Positions 7,791 through 17,944 of a stretch of 64,000 nt of DNA are shown piece after piece (position 1 is the first letter of the stretch; the number at the start of each line of letters is the position of its first letter). This DNA is from Trichomonas vaginalis G3 (taxonomy: Eukaryota; Parabasalia; Trichomonadida; Trichomonadidae): NCBI RefSeq assembly GCF_026262505.1, contig NC_067203.1, positions 558,001 through 622,000 on the forward strand, written 5' to 3'. Both the position numbers and the translations under genes were made by a program. The notes beneath the pieces were generated by a model that had not been told where the DNA came from, did not search any database, and saw nothing but the letters and a program-made list of their open reading frames with translations.

Positions 7791-8666
7791 TCAAGCTTGA
7801 CTTTTTACAATTTGAACTTTGTTTGCGTAGATATGAATTCTGAAAGAAGTATAAGGGTCTTGTATGACTTTATACTTCTTCCAGAGTTCATGTCTGTCAA
7901 ACTTACCTGCCATGGACTCTTTCATAAGTTCCATGAAATCGTCTTCGGACAATCCGGGGAAAAGTATTATGTCAGTAAGTATTCTTTTAACATCCTTACT
8001 TAAACTCTTTGCTGTCTGTACACAAATGACAACTGAGATGTTAAAGTGTCTGAGCTTCTTAAGAATTCGACACATATCTTGTTCTCTATTCTTTAACAAA
8101 GGATGAGAGGCGAAATCATCTAAGATAAGAAGACACCTATGAGGGTACGTTTTCCAATCGTACGATTGCAATTTCTTCGAAATGTATTCTATCTCTTTCT
8201 GTTTGTTTCTGAAGTGTTTCTTCTCTAATATTCTCTGCATTTCCTCATTTGGGTCTTTAAACTTCGAATTTATATACTCATTTATAGCATTATACTTCAA
8301 AACTCTTCCTTGGTACTTCTTTATCCAATCTAACAACTCAGAGTCTTTTATACATACTAACTTAGACTTCTTTATAATATCTTTGAACGAATTGACGGTT
8401 TGGTCAAATTGACCCGAAGTACTACAAATGACTACTAACTCATAGAATGGGTTCTTCTCATCTAGTTCTTGTTGTTGTGCAGCCATTTTAAGATAAGTGA
8501 AAGTCTTACCCGACCCAGGTGGTGCAATTAGACCTGTTATACCATTCTGAGCAAATAAGAACTTTTCATGTATAGGTTTTATCTGAGCATTTTCTAACTT
8601 CCTCTTGTTCTTGTTTAAAACATTCTCAAATTTCTTGTCAATGTCAGCAAACTTTTTTTCTAACAT
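7791..8666 (-). CDS. ATP: Maverick packaging ATPase (FtsK/HerA, A32-like), element A
   Basis: 291 aa from ATG 8666. Walker A is GLIAPPGSGKT (residues 45-55) and Walker B is LLILDDF (about residue 180), with further conserved stretches VVICSTSGQFDQ and FNISVVICVQTAKSLS (sensor-like Gln). This is the A32-type DNA-packaging ATPase of Polintons; in the family it pumps the genome into capsids at the vertex. The frame is intact and near the usual family length. Element B carries a broken homolog (20067-20950) with the same spacing of a KK/RK-linked helix and CDDF. It is divergent from 8702-9154 across a 35-bp AT-rich gap containing TTTTTATC. Confidence 0.88.
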   Translation of the reverse strand: MLEKKFADIDKKFENVLNKNKRKLENAQIKPIHEKFLFAQNGITGLIAPPGSGKTFTYLKMAAQQQELDEKNPFYELVVICSTSGQFDQTVNSFKDIIKKSKLVCIKDSELLDWIKKYQGRVLKYNAINEYINSKFKDPNEEMQRILEKKHFRNKQKEIEYISKKLQSYDWKTYPHRCLLILDDFASHPLLKNREQDMCRILKKLRHFNISVVICVQTAKSLSKDVKRILTDIILFPGLSEDDFMELMKESMAGKFDRHELWKKYKVIQDPYTSFRIHIYANKVQIVKSQA

Positions 8667-8701
8667 ATTTTTAGAAAAATTAAAATTTTTATCTTTTGAA
8701 A

Positions 8702-9154
8702 ATGTCTAGCGATTTCGCTATCTATATTCGAGACAAACTTTTTGACAGCAAAACATCTGTCGACCATAAAATCTTACATAGTGTAAACAAGAAAGGTGAA
8801 TTTGTTCTAAAGTTCTGTTTCTGGGAATATGACAAGAACCATAAAACATTACAAAGAGCAGTCTTAAAATTTGTCAATGACAGACTTGTTGACAGAGATG
8901 ACGCCGATTGGAAAGATGAAGTCCAACAAAAGTTCTTAGAATGCAAAGAAGACACATGCGCTGTTCTTGAAGATGAAATAGAAAACAGAATAGATGAGCT
9001 ATTAAAGGACAAAGAACTTTTACATAAATATAGTTGCGCCAAATTTGACATAACTCCACCAGAAAAGAAGAAGAGAGAAAAGAAAGAAAAGAAAGTAGAA
9101 GAAGAGAAGAAAGAACCTGAACCAGAGCCAGAGAAAAAGAAATTTGACATGTAA
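8702..9154 (+). CDS. Small conserved element protein with Lys/Glu tail
   Basis: 150 aa from ATG 8702 (MSSDFAIYIRDKLFDSKTSV). Element B has a homolog (30025-30398): FVLKFCFWEYDKNHKTL and KFVNDRLVD correspond to FVFTYVLKEYDRYHNEV and KFVDKKLVN. The C-terminus is a long lysine/glutamate tract (KKKREKKEKKVEEEKK) ending KKKFDM. The shared core suggests a real family kept in both elements; the function is unknown. TTTTTATCTTTTGAAA precedes the ATG. Confidence 0.6.
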   Translation: MSSDFAIYIRDKLFDSKTSVDHKILHSVNKKGEFVLKFCFWEYDKNHKTLQRAVLKFVNDRLVDRDDADWKDEVQQKFLECKEDTCAVLEDEIENRIDELLKDKELLHKYSCAKFDITPPEKKKREKKEKKVEEEKKEPEPEPEKKKFDM

Positions 9155-9170
9155 AAATAAAATTTTATTT

Positions 9171-9589
9171 TTAGAACATTTCTGGGTCAATGTCAATGTT
9201 CTCTTCCTCTTTAGGAGTAAACACTGGCTTAGACTCTAAAATTTTTTACCCAATTTACCTTGAACTTCTACAACTTTAGACTCATAATATTCATAGTCGT
9301 CTGTCTTCTTTGGTTCATAAGGTATAACAAGTTTGTATGCTTTGCCTTCTTTAAGGTTTGAGAACCTTCTGTCAAAACTTTCTTTGACTGTTAACAAACC
9401 TTCTATGTCTAAGTCTTCAAATTTCGCACCATTTTTAGTCACAATAGCAAACTTAACTGGTTCGATGTTCAAAACTTTGCTGAATGAAGACTTTTCAAAA
9501 TGGTAGAAGTAAACATTCAAATATGTGAATGGGTCTAGTTCTTCTTTAAGTCCTGACATGTACTTGTTTACTGAGATGAATTTCGTCAT
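9171..9589 (-). pseudogene. Conserved small element gene with C-terminal frameshift
   Basis: ATG 9589 (MTKFISVNKYMSGLKEELDP) reads 117 codons to 9236 and ends after KLGKKF. In the next frame coding resumes with ESKPVFTPKEEENIDIDPEMF and stops at 9171. The shift falls at a six-T run (9241-9246). Intact length would be about 139 aa. The Asp/Glu-rich IDPE ending is like that of 31472-31936 in element B (EEIDPEAI), so the two may be the same small family, but that match is weak. A homopolymer frameshift could be a sequencing error. Confidence 0.5.
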
Positions 9590-9625
9590 CTTTTCTATCG
9601 GATAAAAAAATATTTTTTTTAAAAT

Positions 9626-10861
9626 TTACTCAGAAAAAATTTTCTTTGTATATACACCATTCTGAACATCTAAAAGACTTTTGACATTTGCCAAGAATGT
9701 ACGTTTAGAAGCTGCCATATAACCCTATTCTTGACAATATTGTTTATATTCATCATATAAAGACCTTTCATCTAATGACACAAAGTCAGTTTCATCTATG
9801 AACAGTTCATATACACTCTTGTTTGCTTCTAACAATGTTTGTCTCTCTTCGGTATGTGGAATTTGTCTTGGATTGAACTTAGAAATATCTAATGTCATGA
9901 AATATGAGAACAAGTGGTTGTAAAACTCAGGTGTCAAAGTTTCTGCTAAGTCGTCAAAATATTCTGTATCTTGCATATGAGAATCTGACGTTCTGACAAC
10001 TACATATCTTCTGTCAGAACTTTCTAACTTCATCGGAACAGCATTGTTTGAAACCATAATGAAGTTTGCAACATTTTCACAAACTCTTTGGTCTTTATAC
10101 TTTCTTTCAACAACTCCAACTTTGTCTGTTATAAGACTCTTCAAAGCATCTGAGTTCAAAACTTTTGTTGTATCTATACTTTGAAGTTCATTGCAAACTA
10201 TAAGTTTCATATTCTCTATTGAGGAGTTAAACTTGCCACAGATGTTTTCTAAGTTTGTCATATTCGGGTTCGAATAACCTTCTAACAGTTTGCATAAGAT
10301 ATCTGTAAAGAATGTGTTCTTACCTGTTCCTTGTTTTCCAATTATAATGAGAGCAGTTTCATTTTTAGCACTTGGATGTTGTAAGATGTTTGCAAACCAA
10401 CATAAGATATACTCATAGACTCTTTCGTTTCCATTGCATATAATTTCTTTGACATGGTCTAACCAAGCTTCTATAATATTTTCTTTCCATTCTACTTGTT
10501 CGTATTTATATCCAGTGAAGATAGAATAGAAGTTTGGAGAAGGTGTATAAAACTTTATACCACGAACTGAAAAATCTTCTAACTTTGACAATAAGATATC
10601 CCAAGCATCTAACATCTTCATTCCAACTTGTACAACTTTTATTTTCTTAAGTTTCTGTCTACATTCTTGTTCTGAAACTATTGTTGCTCTTGGTTTGTTA
10701 AAGACTACATCCCATTCTTTCATGACATAACATTCTGGGGCAGAGTCAACATAAATGACTAAACGTTTCAAATTCTCGACTGCTTTGTTATAGTCTCGAA
10801 ATGGACACATATTTCTGAATGCTTGGAAGTCATAAAAATCTGAAACATCTATTCTGTACAT
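9626..10861 (-). pseudogene. SF3 (D5-like) primase-helicase with one in-frame TAG, element A
   Basis: From ATG 10861 the frame runs 378 codons to TAG (9725-9727), then continues in the same frame for 32 codons to TAA at 9626. Walker A is IIIGKQGTGKNTFF, Walker B LIVCNELQS, and motif C NFIMVSNNAVPMKLESSDRR, which defines a viral superfamily 3 helicase. The TAG falls in the C-terminal winged-helix-like stretch (LYDEYKQYCQE, stop, GYMAASKRTFLANVKSLL), which normally reads through as YxxYC-x-x-x-G-x-x-x-x-SKRTF. A single point change thus truncates the gene while its tail stays readable. In the family the protein unwinds DNA for replication. No counterpart was recognised in element B. Confidence 0.8.
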
Positions 10862-10890
10862 TTTTATAAAAATAAAAAAATAATATTTTT

Positions 10891-11688
10891 TTATTCTTGA
10901 CTTTGTTGTTCCATTTGTTGCATTTGTTGTTCTTGAGCTATTTGTTGTTGAAGTTGTTCTTGTAATACAATACTTTCACCAGTTGCATCTTCCAATTCGA
11001 AACTTTCTGCCGTCATTGACAAATACATAGGACATAAAAGTTTTACAGGAACAAAGTTTGCGTCAACTAATGTCAACGTTATACTTGCCAAAGTGTTTGA
11101 GTTCACTAAGGTTGAAAATTCTGCATTCGAATGAACAATAGGCAAACCAGCAGAGAAAGTATTGTTTATACGCATAAGTATCTTTTGGTCATAATAGTTT
11201 CTGTCGACATTCGAATAACACTTTGAACCTAAGTTTGAAACAATATATAAGATTGGTGTGCTTAATGTCAATGGAATAGACATTCCTTGTATGACACCTT
11301 TTCCTGTTATAGGAAACTGTTGGTAGTAAAAACCAGAAATAAGTTTTGTATTATAGCTCATATCATTAATAGTAAACTCAGTCGGACATCCAAACATAAT
11401 GAAACCTGCTCTAGTTGCAGCACATGTTACACCCGTACTTAAAGTATTAAATAAGTCAACAAAACCTGTTGGTGGTATATCTGAGTAAGTATCTTCAAAG
11501 GAGTATTTTTTACCATTCACAACAATAAAGTCTTCTGGTGTCAAAAGAGCAAAACAGGCTTTAGTCGTCATTGTGTTTAAGGTTAGTTTACAATATCGTC
11601 CTTGAGGACTTTGTAAGTTTGTTGTTATAGAATTATATGACTCAGGTTTTTTAGTCGTAATAGTATAAACCATTATGTCTTCTGCCAT
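10891..11688 (-). CDS. Minor capsid (penton, single jelly-roll) protein, element A
   Basis: 265 aa from ATG 11688 (a second in-frame ATG at 11673 gives MVYTITTKKPES). It is beta-rich with no charged clusters (KLTLNTMTTKACFALLTPED, SITLTLVDANFVPVKLLCPM) and ends in a Gln-rich tail. The broken B gene at 22318-23089 aligns end to end (ETDFMELEIDGKKHEI with PEDFIVVNGKKYSF; LVDFQGEPVELKAPVRMTVE with LVDANFVPVKLLCPMYLSMT). Size, composition and position between helicase and MCP fit the Polinton minor capsid protein that forms pentons. Its start lies 4 bp after the stop of the upstream gene, so the two may be co-transcribed. Confidence 0.7.
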   Translation of the reverse strand: MAEDIMVYTITTKKPESYNSITTNLQSPQGRYCKLTLNTMTTKACFALLTPEDFIVVNGKKYSFEDTYSDIPPTGFVDLFNTLSTGVTCAATRAGFIMFGCPTEFTINDMSYNTKLISGFYYQQFPITGKGVIQGMSIPLTLSTPILYIVSNLGSKCYSNVDRNYYDQKILMRINNTFSAGLPIVHSNAEFSTLVNSNTLASITLTLVDANFVPVKLLCPMYLSMTAESFELEDATGESIVLQEQLQQQIAQEQQMQQMEQQSQE

Positions 11689-11692
11689 TTAC

Positions 11693-12271
11693 TTAGCAAA
11701 TAAATTTTAATGAAATGTTGTGGTCGTCAAATATTTTTATAACGTCTGGGAAACTATATTTTAAGTTCAACGTTTCACCTCCTTTCATAACGTATATCTT
11801 GTCAATGACATTATATGAAACACCACAGCAACTAATGTCGGGTTCTATTTCTTTGATGTTTATATCGTCTGCCTCTGTCAAAAGTTTCAATAGTTCTTTC
11901 AAAACTTCATGAGGTGCAATGACATATGAGTTCACTTTTACAGGGTTGTGTTCGACCAAGTTTAACATTATACTTAAAGCTTGACAAATCTTCTCCTGAG
12001 TTTGAAGTTTGTCTTTCAGTTGTTGGTAGTCGTTTCGAATATCTGCAACAGAACTTAAGTCTCTGTTAACTTCAGGATATGTTGGTTCTTTTACAGGAAC
12101 AATTGTTATACCATCTTTGTCTTCGTATGGTTTCCCCATTTCAACATCTCTGTCTTTGACATTGACAATAACACTTTGACTGTTTGTTTGAGTTGGTGAA
12201 TTTAACTTCACATCTGCCACCGCCATTAAACCTTTTGAAACACTTACGCTTCTATTTTTCGGAAATGACAT
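11693..12271 (-). CDS. Conserved element protein with CCG motif
   Basis: 192 aa from ATG 12271 (MSFPKNRSVSVSKGLMAVAD); TTTTTATTCTAAGTAAA precedes it. The C-terminal half has the motif EIEPDISCCGVSYN. Element B has the same family at 21374-22024 (LDPEIECCGQTPPF), with a similar variable N-terminus and helical middle (LKELLKLLTEADD against LTKEDLENVISRI). It precedes the minor capsid gene in A and lies near it in B, so a virion or assembly role is plausible but not shown. Confidence 0.6.
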   Translation of the reverse strand: MSFPKNRSVSVSKGLMAVADVKLNSPTQTNSQSVIVNVKDRDVEMGKPYEDKDGITIVPVKEPTYPEVNRDLSSVADIRNDYQQLKDKLQTQEKICQALSIMLNLVEHNPVKVNSYVIAPHEVLKELLKLLTEADDINIKEIEPDISCCGVSYNVIDKIYVMKGGETLNLKYSFPDVIKIFDDHNISLKFIC

Positions 12272-12289
12272 TTTACTTAGAATAAAAAG
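12272..12289. promoter_or_regulatory. 18-bp bidirectional promoter between two ATGs
   Basis: TTTACTTAGAATAAAAAG separates the divergent ATGs at 12271(-) and 12290(+). Read on the minus strand it is TTTTTATTCTAAGTAAA, the T-run + TAT element common to genes of both elements. A very similar short divergent promoter lies at 21349-21373 (GTTTTTATTCTATATG). Confidence 0.5.
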
Positions 12290-12709
12290 ATGGACGTATT
12301 CGGATATCTTATTGAATTGAAGCAAAACAAGGTTTATACTCACAAACAATACAAATACAGTGACAGAATAGTTCTTTACACAAACAATGGAAAATGTTAT
12401 AGAATAGCAGTCTTTGCTGAACCTAAATATTTTCATAAAGCAAAGAAAGTTGGTATAACTGAAATGGTGAAAGTTCTTGAAGCAGACAAAAATATAACTT
12501 CAAAACTGACCGATATTACTAAAGGAAAGTTTATAATACAATATTATGTCAAAACTGGCGTACTGTCAATATTTGACGGAGAGAAGTCAGTTCAAGAACA
12601 ACTTACTGACCTGCTGCCAAAATCTGCTCGATGGAAGCTGTCGTTATGCCAATCTGAGGAGCCCCAGCAGGTTTCATCGAACGAATCTTCAAAAGAGCAT
12701 CTTCCGTGA
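12290..12709 (+). CDS. Hypothetical protein overlapping the MCP 3' end
   Basis: 139 codons from ATG 12290 (MDVFGYLIELKQNKVYTHKQ). Residues 1-105 look like a compact alpha/beta protein (DRIVLYTNNGKCYRIAVFAE). The last ~35 codons (from 12603) lie antisense to the end of the major capsid gene and look unlike protein (SLCQSEEPQQVSSNESSKEH). I suspect the true end is near 12600 and a small mutation removed the stop. No family recognised. Confidence 0.5.
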   Translation: MDVFGYLIELKQNKVYTHKQYKYSDRIVLYTNNGKCYRIAVFAEPKYFHKAKKVGITEMVKVLEADKNITSKLTDITKGKFIIQYYVKTGVLSIFDGEKSVQEQLTDLLPKSARWKLSLCQSEEPQQVSSNESSKEHLP

Positions 12710-14210
12710 AAAGTGCTATTGGTTTTGTAAACTTCTTTGCTCTCAATTCATCTGGACCGTCTCTGTCACCAGTATATTGTATTTGAACTGTACCAACAGT
12801 TGAAATACCACCCATAAAGTCTTCTGAGTCAGCAAATGGAATGCCAAGCCAAAAGTTTGAACGGTCTCCATTTGTATATTGAGTTTTTTGACCTCCTGTA
12901 TGAGTCCATACTTTCACATATGGCATAATAGAACTTTGCATTTCAGGGTTAATGGTTGTTGTGAAGTTGTTGTTAAAGTTCATAGCATCTAATGTCAAGT
13001 TGTATGACCTCATATCCTCAACTGTAGAATATTCTTCTCTTGGATAATATTTGCCATCTATGTTTATATGATATTTAATACCAGGGTTGTAGAAACAAGA
13101 ATAGTCATTTATAGTTCGTCTGAACAGTACAAACATAGTATCTGCATGTTTCATTGCAGTTGTTAAAGCAATATCTGTTCTTGCACCTTCGGCTCCTGGA
13201 TTTTGGTTTCCAACTTCACCTGCAAAGTCTTTGACAGATATTTGGTGTATAGGGAACATAAGTGGAACTGCAATATATTTGGCAGCTAAAGCATTTGAAA
13301 TATCTGGGTCCAACATATAGACTGCAAGTCTGCTTTCTATTCTCTTGCATTCAAATTTTTCGCATGTGAACTTAACTGGGTCCCAAGCATCTCCAGCAGC
13401 ATTGAAATAATAGTTTACTTCAGTGTTGAGGTTTGAGAAACCAAAGTCTAAGTCAACTTTGTTTTTGCAAAAGTCACAGAACTTGGCTCCACCAGTTCCA
13501 GCTACAGTAATGCTGAATGGGTCTTGTGTTGGTGCAATGACTAAGTTATTTTTGCTTGGAGTAAGTTCGATAGAAATTTTTCCTGCCCAGTTTGGCAAGT
13601 ATCTTAAAAACCTGAAGATGAGGAAAGATGACAAAGGAACTCTAAGTTTCAGTTTTACTTTGGTTACTGCTGCTGCAGTTTGTCCAGAAAGGTTAACATA
13701 AACTCCTGGAACGTTAGGGTCAAGTCTTCTTATTTTCTCAATGGTGGCATACTGGTCTGTTTGTTCTCTAGCTTGTGGTTGTACTGAGTTTCTCAAAGCG
13801 AACCATTCATAGTTTGCCCATGTTACTGTTTGAACTAAGTCAGAGTTAGAATATATCTTATATCCCATGAAAACTTCTGGAGCATATTGGTATCCGACAT
13901 AGAAAATTCCATTGCAACCTTTCTTGTCAGACAACTTGGCAGAAGGTTTTATTTCAATGTCTTGTTCCACGCATAAGAATGAGTTGTCAATAGAAATAAT
14001 ATGAAACCTGTCGCAAGCAATATCTACTGTTGTTGAAGAACCTTCTCCAAACTCACCTACGTTTCCATAAGAAACAGCAGTTGTATATTCGTAAGTTCCA
14101 GGAACTATTTCTGACCTTCTAATGGCATTGTCGCATTCGTTATACCATTCGGAAACATTTCCGTTCATGGCATCCAAAACTGTTGGCGTTATATTCTGAG
14201 CGGCGTACAT
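12603..14210 (-). CDS. MCP: Major capsid protein (double jelly-roll), element A
   Basis: 535 aa from ATG 14210 (MYAAQNITPTVLDAMNGNVS), intact. It has an early VSYGNVGEFGEGSSTTVDIA, a hinge-like KVKLKLRVPLSSFLIFRFLR and a C-terminal GIPFADSEDFMGGISTVGTV. The hinge pattern matches KLRLRIPVRRFLPLEAIRFI in the B homolog (37618-39191), and both reach about 520-535 aa, the size of Polinton hexon-type MCPs. In the family it forms pseudo-hexameric trimers of an icosahedral shell. TTTTTACCCATATGAA precedes the ATG. Family assignment rests on length, layout, partner genes and the A/B match, not on a structure search. Confidence 0.75.
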   Translation of the reverse strand: MYAAQNITPTVLDAMNGNVSEWYNECDNAIRRSEIVPGTYEYTTAVSYGNVGEFGEGSSTTVDIACDRFHIISIDNSFLCVEQDIEIKPSAKLSDKKGCNGIFYVGYQYAPEVFMGYKIYSNSDLVQTVTWANYEWFALRNSVQPQAREQTDQYATIEKIRRLDPNVPGVYVNLSGQTAAAVTKVKLKLRVPLSSFLIFRFLRYLPNWAGKISIELTPSKNNLVIAPTQDPFSITVAGTGGAKFCDFCKNKVDLDFGFSNLNTEVNYYFNAAGDAWDPVKFTCEKFECKRIESRLAVYMLDPDISNALAAKYIAVPLMFPIHQISVKDFAGEVGNQNPGAEGARTDIALTTAMKHADTMFVLFRRTINDYSCFYNPGIKYHINIDGKYYPREEYSTVEDMRSYNLTLDAMNFNNNFTTTINPEMQSSIMPYVKVWTHTGGQKTQYTNGDRSNFWLGIPFADSEDFMGGISTVGTVQIQYTGDRDGPDELRAKKFTKPIALFTEDALLKIRSMKPAGAPQIGITTASIEQILAAGQ

Positions 14211-14242
14211 TTCATATGGGTAAAAATATAGAATAGTTGGAT

Positions 14243-17200
14243 TTATGTGTCATAATAGAACCCACTCGGACCAAGCTTTACTTTCTTCCTGACTGAGTTT
14301 TTAACTGAATCTTTAACTCTTCTTTTTCCTTCATTGCCACTACTTTCACTAGATGAAGTTACTTCTTCACTACTTTCACTTTGTTCTACTCTTCTCTTCT
14401 TCTTTGGTGTCGCTTTTGGTAACTTGCCCTCTGCTTCAAGTTGTTGCATCTTTGCCTCATGTTCACCTAGTATGTTGTAAATTTCCCATGTCCTTTTTGC
14501 CTTTGGGCTCTGGTCGCCCATCTCAGGTAACCTATATCCTAGAAAGATTTTGTCATAGTTTGTATTTGAGTCTTCGCTTATTGTTTGCATGACTCTTTCC
14601 TGAGTTTCCGGTTCAAGCTCTTCAAATATAGCTTGTCCATATGGAATAAGCTCGTTTCCAAATATATGTTTTTGTAGCCATTCTGGTTTTCTTTCCATGT
14701 AACCAATAATATCTTTTGTGAATGGGAAAGCTTTTACCCAACGTTTCAGGCTTGCGTCATTTATTTCTGTAGTTGGTTTTATTTTGTCAAGGAACATGTT
14801 TTTCAATACTAACATTTCATTTGGTACTGTCCATTTGAGTTTTCTTAAATATTCATCCCTTCTCAGTTCATTGTCTGCAAAGTAAGTTTTTATGACATTT
14901 TGCAAACTTTCGTTTGCAAGGTCATGTACAATAGGTTCTCTTCCTTCTCTCTCCCTAACTTTCTTTCTAAACTCTTCACCAAATATACCATCTCTATGGT
15001 TCTGTGTAGTTCTTTGAGATAAATGTTCTAGAACGTCAGGTGTTATATTTCCATCAGCCATGTTCATTTCATACTGGTCCAAAATATCTGCATCTTTCAT
15101 ATCTTTCAATGGCATTAAAGCCGCGCTGAAAATACCAGCTATATCTGGTTCACCATTCACTTCCATTGCGTCTACAACTTCTTGGAATTGAGGTTGTAAG
15201 TTTATGAACCACCTATCCGGATTAGCTTTATGACCCCATCTCATTGTAGTTCCATAGTCTGCAGAAACAAAAGTAGGTTTGTTTCCATATTGGTTAGGTT
15301 CTGAATGAACTTTAAACAATGTTTCATTTCTATATGTTTTGTTGAAATTAAACCTTTTATTTTCACCGAGTTCAGCCAAAGATTGAACGTTATATGCTCG
15401 TAAGTAAAAAGGATTATTGTATTTGTGTACATTATCTTTCAGTACTTCCATTCTATGCTGAATATTTTCATCTGATGTTGGAGTCTTTTGTATGTCGGCG
15501 AACATTTTTCGATATTCTTCTACTATGTCAGCCGAATTTTTCTTAGACTCTTGGAAAGATTCCATATTCACCTCATACTCTTGTTGAGGGTCAAGATTTT
15601 TCGGCTGTTCCAAATCTTCATCTAGTTCTGTGAAGTTAGTTTCCAAAGGAGGGACTTGTTCGTTTCCTTCAGGCTCTTCTAGCTGTTGTTGCTGAACTAT
15701 TTCTTCCATGTCTGGTTGTATCTGAACTTCTTCCTGTTGAGTTTCTTGTACCTCATCTGCTGGCATTTCATATATTCCGAGACCGTTTTTAACAAGTTCC
15801 TTATCTAAGTCATCCTGACTCATAAACCTTTCTTCTTTCGTTCCGTCTCTATTTTTTACGCGTTTCATGAAGAGAGTTGAATTATCATTTAGCTCTGACA
15901 CCAAATATCTCGGAGTAAATTCATTCATGTCATTTGGATGATATGCTATTAAATCATATCCCTTAGCGAGCTTGTATTTTCCAGGTTTGAGATTATATCC
16001 CATTTGGTGCTGAACCATAAAGCTAAATAGGTTCGGGTCAGTATTTCCTTCCTTGAACTTTCTAATAGCTTCTTTATATCTGTCACTAAAGTCAAGAGTA
16101 TCTGGGTAACCATAATCTTCCTTAAGCATTTTTAAGAATTCTTGGTTTCCTTTTTCTCTACTTCTTTTATGTCCTTGCTCTGTTTGTGGTTGTTGTTGTG
16201 CAGGGTTTTGAACTGTTGGTTGCTGTGCTGGTTGTGGAGGTGGTTGTTGTTGTGCTGGTTGTTGTGCTGGTTGTTGTGCTGGTTTTGGTTGTGGTGCTGG
16301 ATTTTGAACTGTTGGTTTTGGTTGTTGTTGTTGTGCTGGATTTTGAACTGTTGGTTGTTGTTGTGGTGCTGGATTTTGAACTGTTGGTTGTTGTGTTGGT
16401 TGTTGTTGTGGTGCTGGATTTTGAACTGTTGGTTGTTGTGTTGGTTTTGGTGCATGCCTATGTCTGTGTCCATGTGACGATGTAAATGTTTTAGGTAGTC
16501 CTGGTGCAGGTGCTTCTCTTGGAGGGTTTGGTGGTATATAAGTTCCACCAGCTGGCACATATGTTCCATCTGCAGCATAATGTCCTACCTGACTTTTCGT
16601 TCTTAAGAAAGCATTTACTAGGTCTGTTTTGGTCTGTTGTAACTCTTTTTCTTGACTTTCCACAACAGTTGCTCTAACGGCGTCATAGGCACTTTGAACT
16701 GCCTGTCTCGTTGCTGCATCTGTTATTTTCGTCATATTTTGTGCTACTTCTCTTAACTCTTTGTCGAAACCTTCAGACTTCAGTTTCTTTCCAGATGAGA
16801 AGTCGTTCACTAGTTTCACCTTACTATGAAGAGCTTCGAAGACATTCTTAAAGTCAGCATTCATTAAAGCTTCATTTGAACTGTCTTCATCCGCTTGTAT
16901 TTTTGTCCTTATTGACCCTATAAGTTGGACTGCTTTAGCGTTGGCTTGGGCATCTAACCAGTCATTATTAGCTTTTATATATTCTGAGCTTTTCATTGCC
17001 TTTTGCATGGCTGCGTCGTTATTTTTACTTTCTTGTGCTAAGTTTTCATACGGTACGGTTTGGTTTTGCAACTGTAAAAGTTTTTCTGCCTTTACATTTG
17101 CTTCAACTTCTTTTTTATACTCATCGCTATCCATATATGTCTTCATGGCTTTTTGTTTTATCTCTTCATCTTTCAGTACTTTATATTGAGTAGTTATGGT

Positions 17201-17433
17201 TTTTCAAATTTATAACATCTTGTTCCATTTTTGCTACTTCTGCTGCTTTTTCTGACACTTTTTTCGCATATTCCTCTGTACTTAGTTCTTTCAGTTGTTC
17301 TTCTTTCTTCTTTTTCTCTACGTTTAACTCATTGAGTTTCTTTGTGTGTCTGTCATATTCTAGTTTCTTTTCGTTTTCACTTATTTGTTTCTGTATGTCT
17401 ATGTTTGACTTTTTGACATCTGTTATTTGATTT
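14243..17433 (-). pseudogene. Giant Pro/Gln-rich coiled-coil gene of element A, 3' part (split by element B)
   Basis: This is the downstream part of a gene whose start lies at 41274, beyond element B. Reading from 17433: NQITDVKKSNIDIQKQIS, a Lys/Glu coiled coil, a frameshift near 17190, then 967 codons to 14243. Domains in order: coiled coil; His-rich HGHRHRHAPK; a Pro/Gln repeat (QQPTVQNPAPQ units) spanning about 16180-16450; an acidic Gln/Glu segment; a globular C-terminal ~400 residues (FVSADYGTTMRWGHKANPDR); and a basic Ser-rich tail ending KKVKLGPSGFYYDT. The intact protein would exceed 1100 aa. It sits behind the MCP gene and could be a structural or tail-like protein; no family is recognised. 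Confidence 0.65.
17416..17433. repeat. 18-bp direct repeat flanking element B, left copy
   Basis: ACATCTGTTATTTGATTT is repeated exactly at 40979-40996. Both copies encode part of the same peptide (NQITDV) of the interrupted gene. Deleting one copy plus everything between rejoins the frame, so this is the insertion-site duplication of element B. Confidence 0.85.
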
Positions 17434-17513
17434 GTTTCGTACCGAAATGGCTCACAAAAAAAGTGACAGAAAACCTTAAATTGCGCGGCAATTTTAATTA
17501 AAAAAATAAACAT

Positions 17514-17619
17514 TAATTTTTGTGATTGATATTATGCATTTTATTTATATTATATAAGATTTAAATTTAGGGGAAAAATTGGGGAAAAAAATAAGATTGG
17601 AAGTCTTTAGGTAAGAAGG
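17514..17619. other. AT-rich terminal spacer of element B
   Basis: Gene-free AT-rich sequence with G-tract repeats (GGGGAAAAATTGGGGAAAAA at about 17570-17589). The right end (40750-40945) is also AT-rich but not alignable by eye. Confidence 0.5.
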
Positions 17620-17734
17620 AAAGGGCAAGAGATATATAGTGTACCTATATACCTCTTGCCCTTTCATTCTAAGTAGAAATGGGAGAAACTTTGTCCGCAT
17701 CATCAGTTATGCGGACAAAGTTTCTCCCATTTCT
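17620..17734. repeat. Two long palindromes at the left end of element B
   Basis: Palindrome 1: arms AAAGGGCAAGA at 17620-17630 and its complement at 17654-17664, with the stem extended by ATATAG/CTATAT. Palindrome 2: perfect 26-bp arms 17675-17700 and 17709-17734 (left arm begins AGAAATGGGAGAAACTTTGT) with an 8-bp loop. They sit just outside the 689-bp inverted repeat. Between palindrome 2 and the inverted repeat is a half copy of the CCTCATAGCC module described at 43521-43833. Confidence 0.85.
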
Positions 17735-17944
17735 AATGGGAATTGCAGGCTATGAGGCACTGAAGTTAGTATACAAGTCTCGTGTACGGAGGCACTGCGT
17801 TCCTCCGTACGCAATACTTGTGAATTTGACACTTTACAAAACCGTTAACGTATATTTTACAACACAAACACAAACACCAACTTAACCTTAAATATTTATA
17901 AAGCCGCCAACCACTTCACCTTACTACTGTAAAAATAAACGTTC

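Noticed and set aside
16142-16485. Hydrophobic or His/Gln-rich open frames opposite the Pro/Gln repeat of the giant gene
   Set aside because: They are produced by the CAACAA/GGTTGT repeat read in other frames; composition is pure repeat and no promoter or start context fits.
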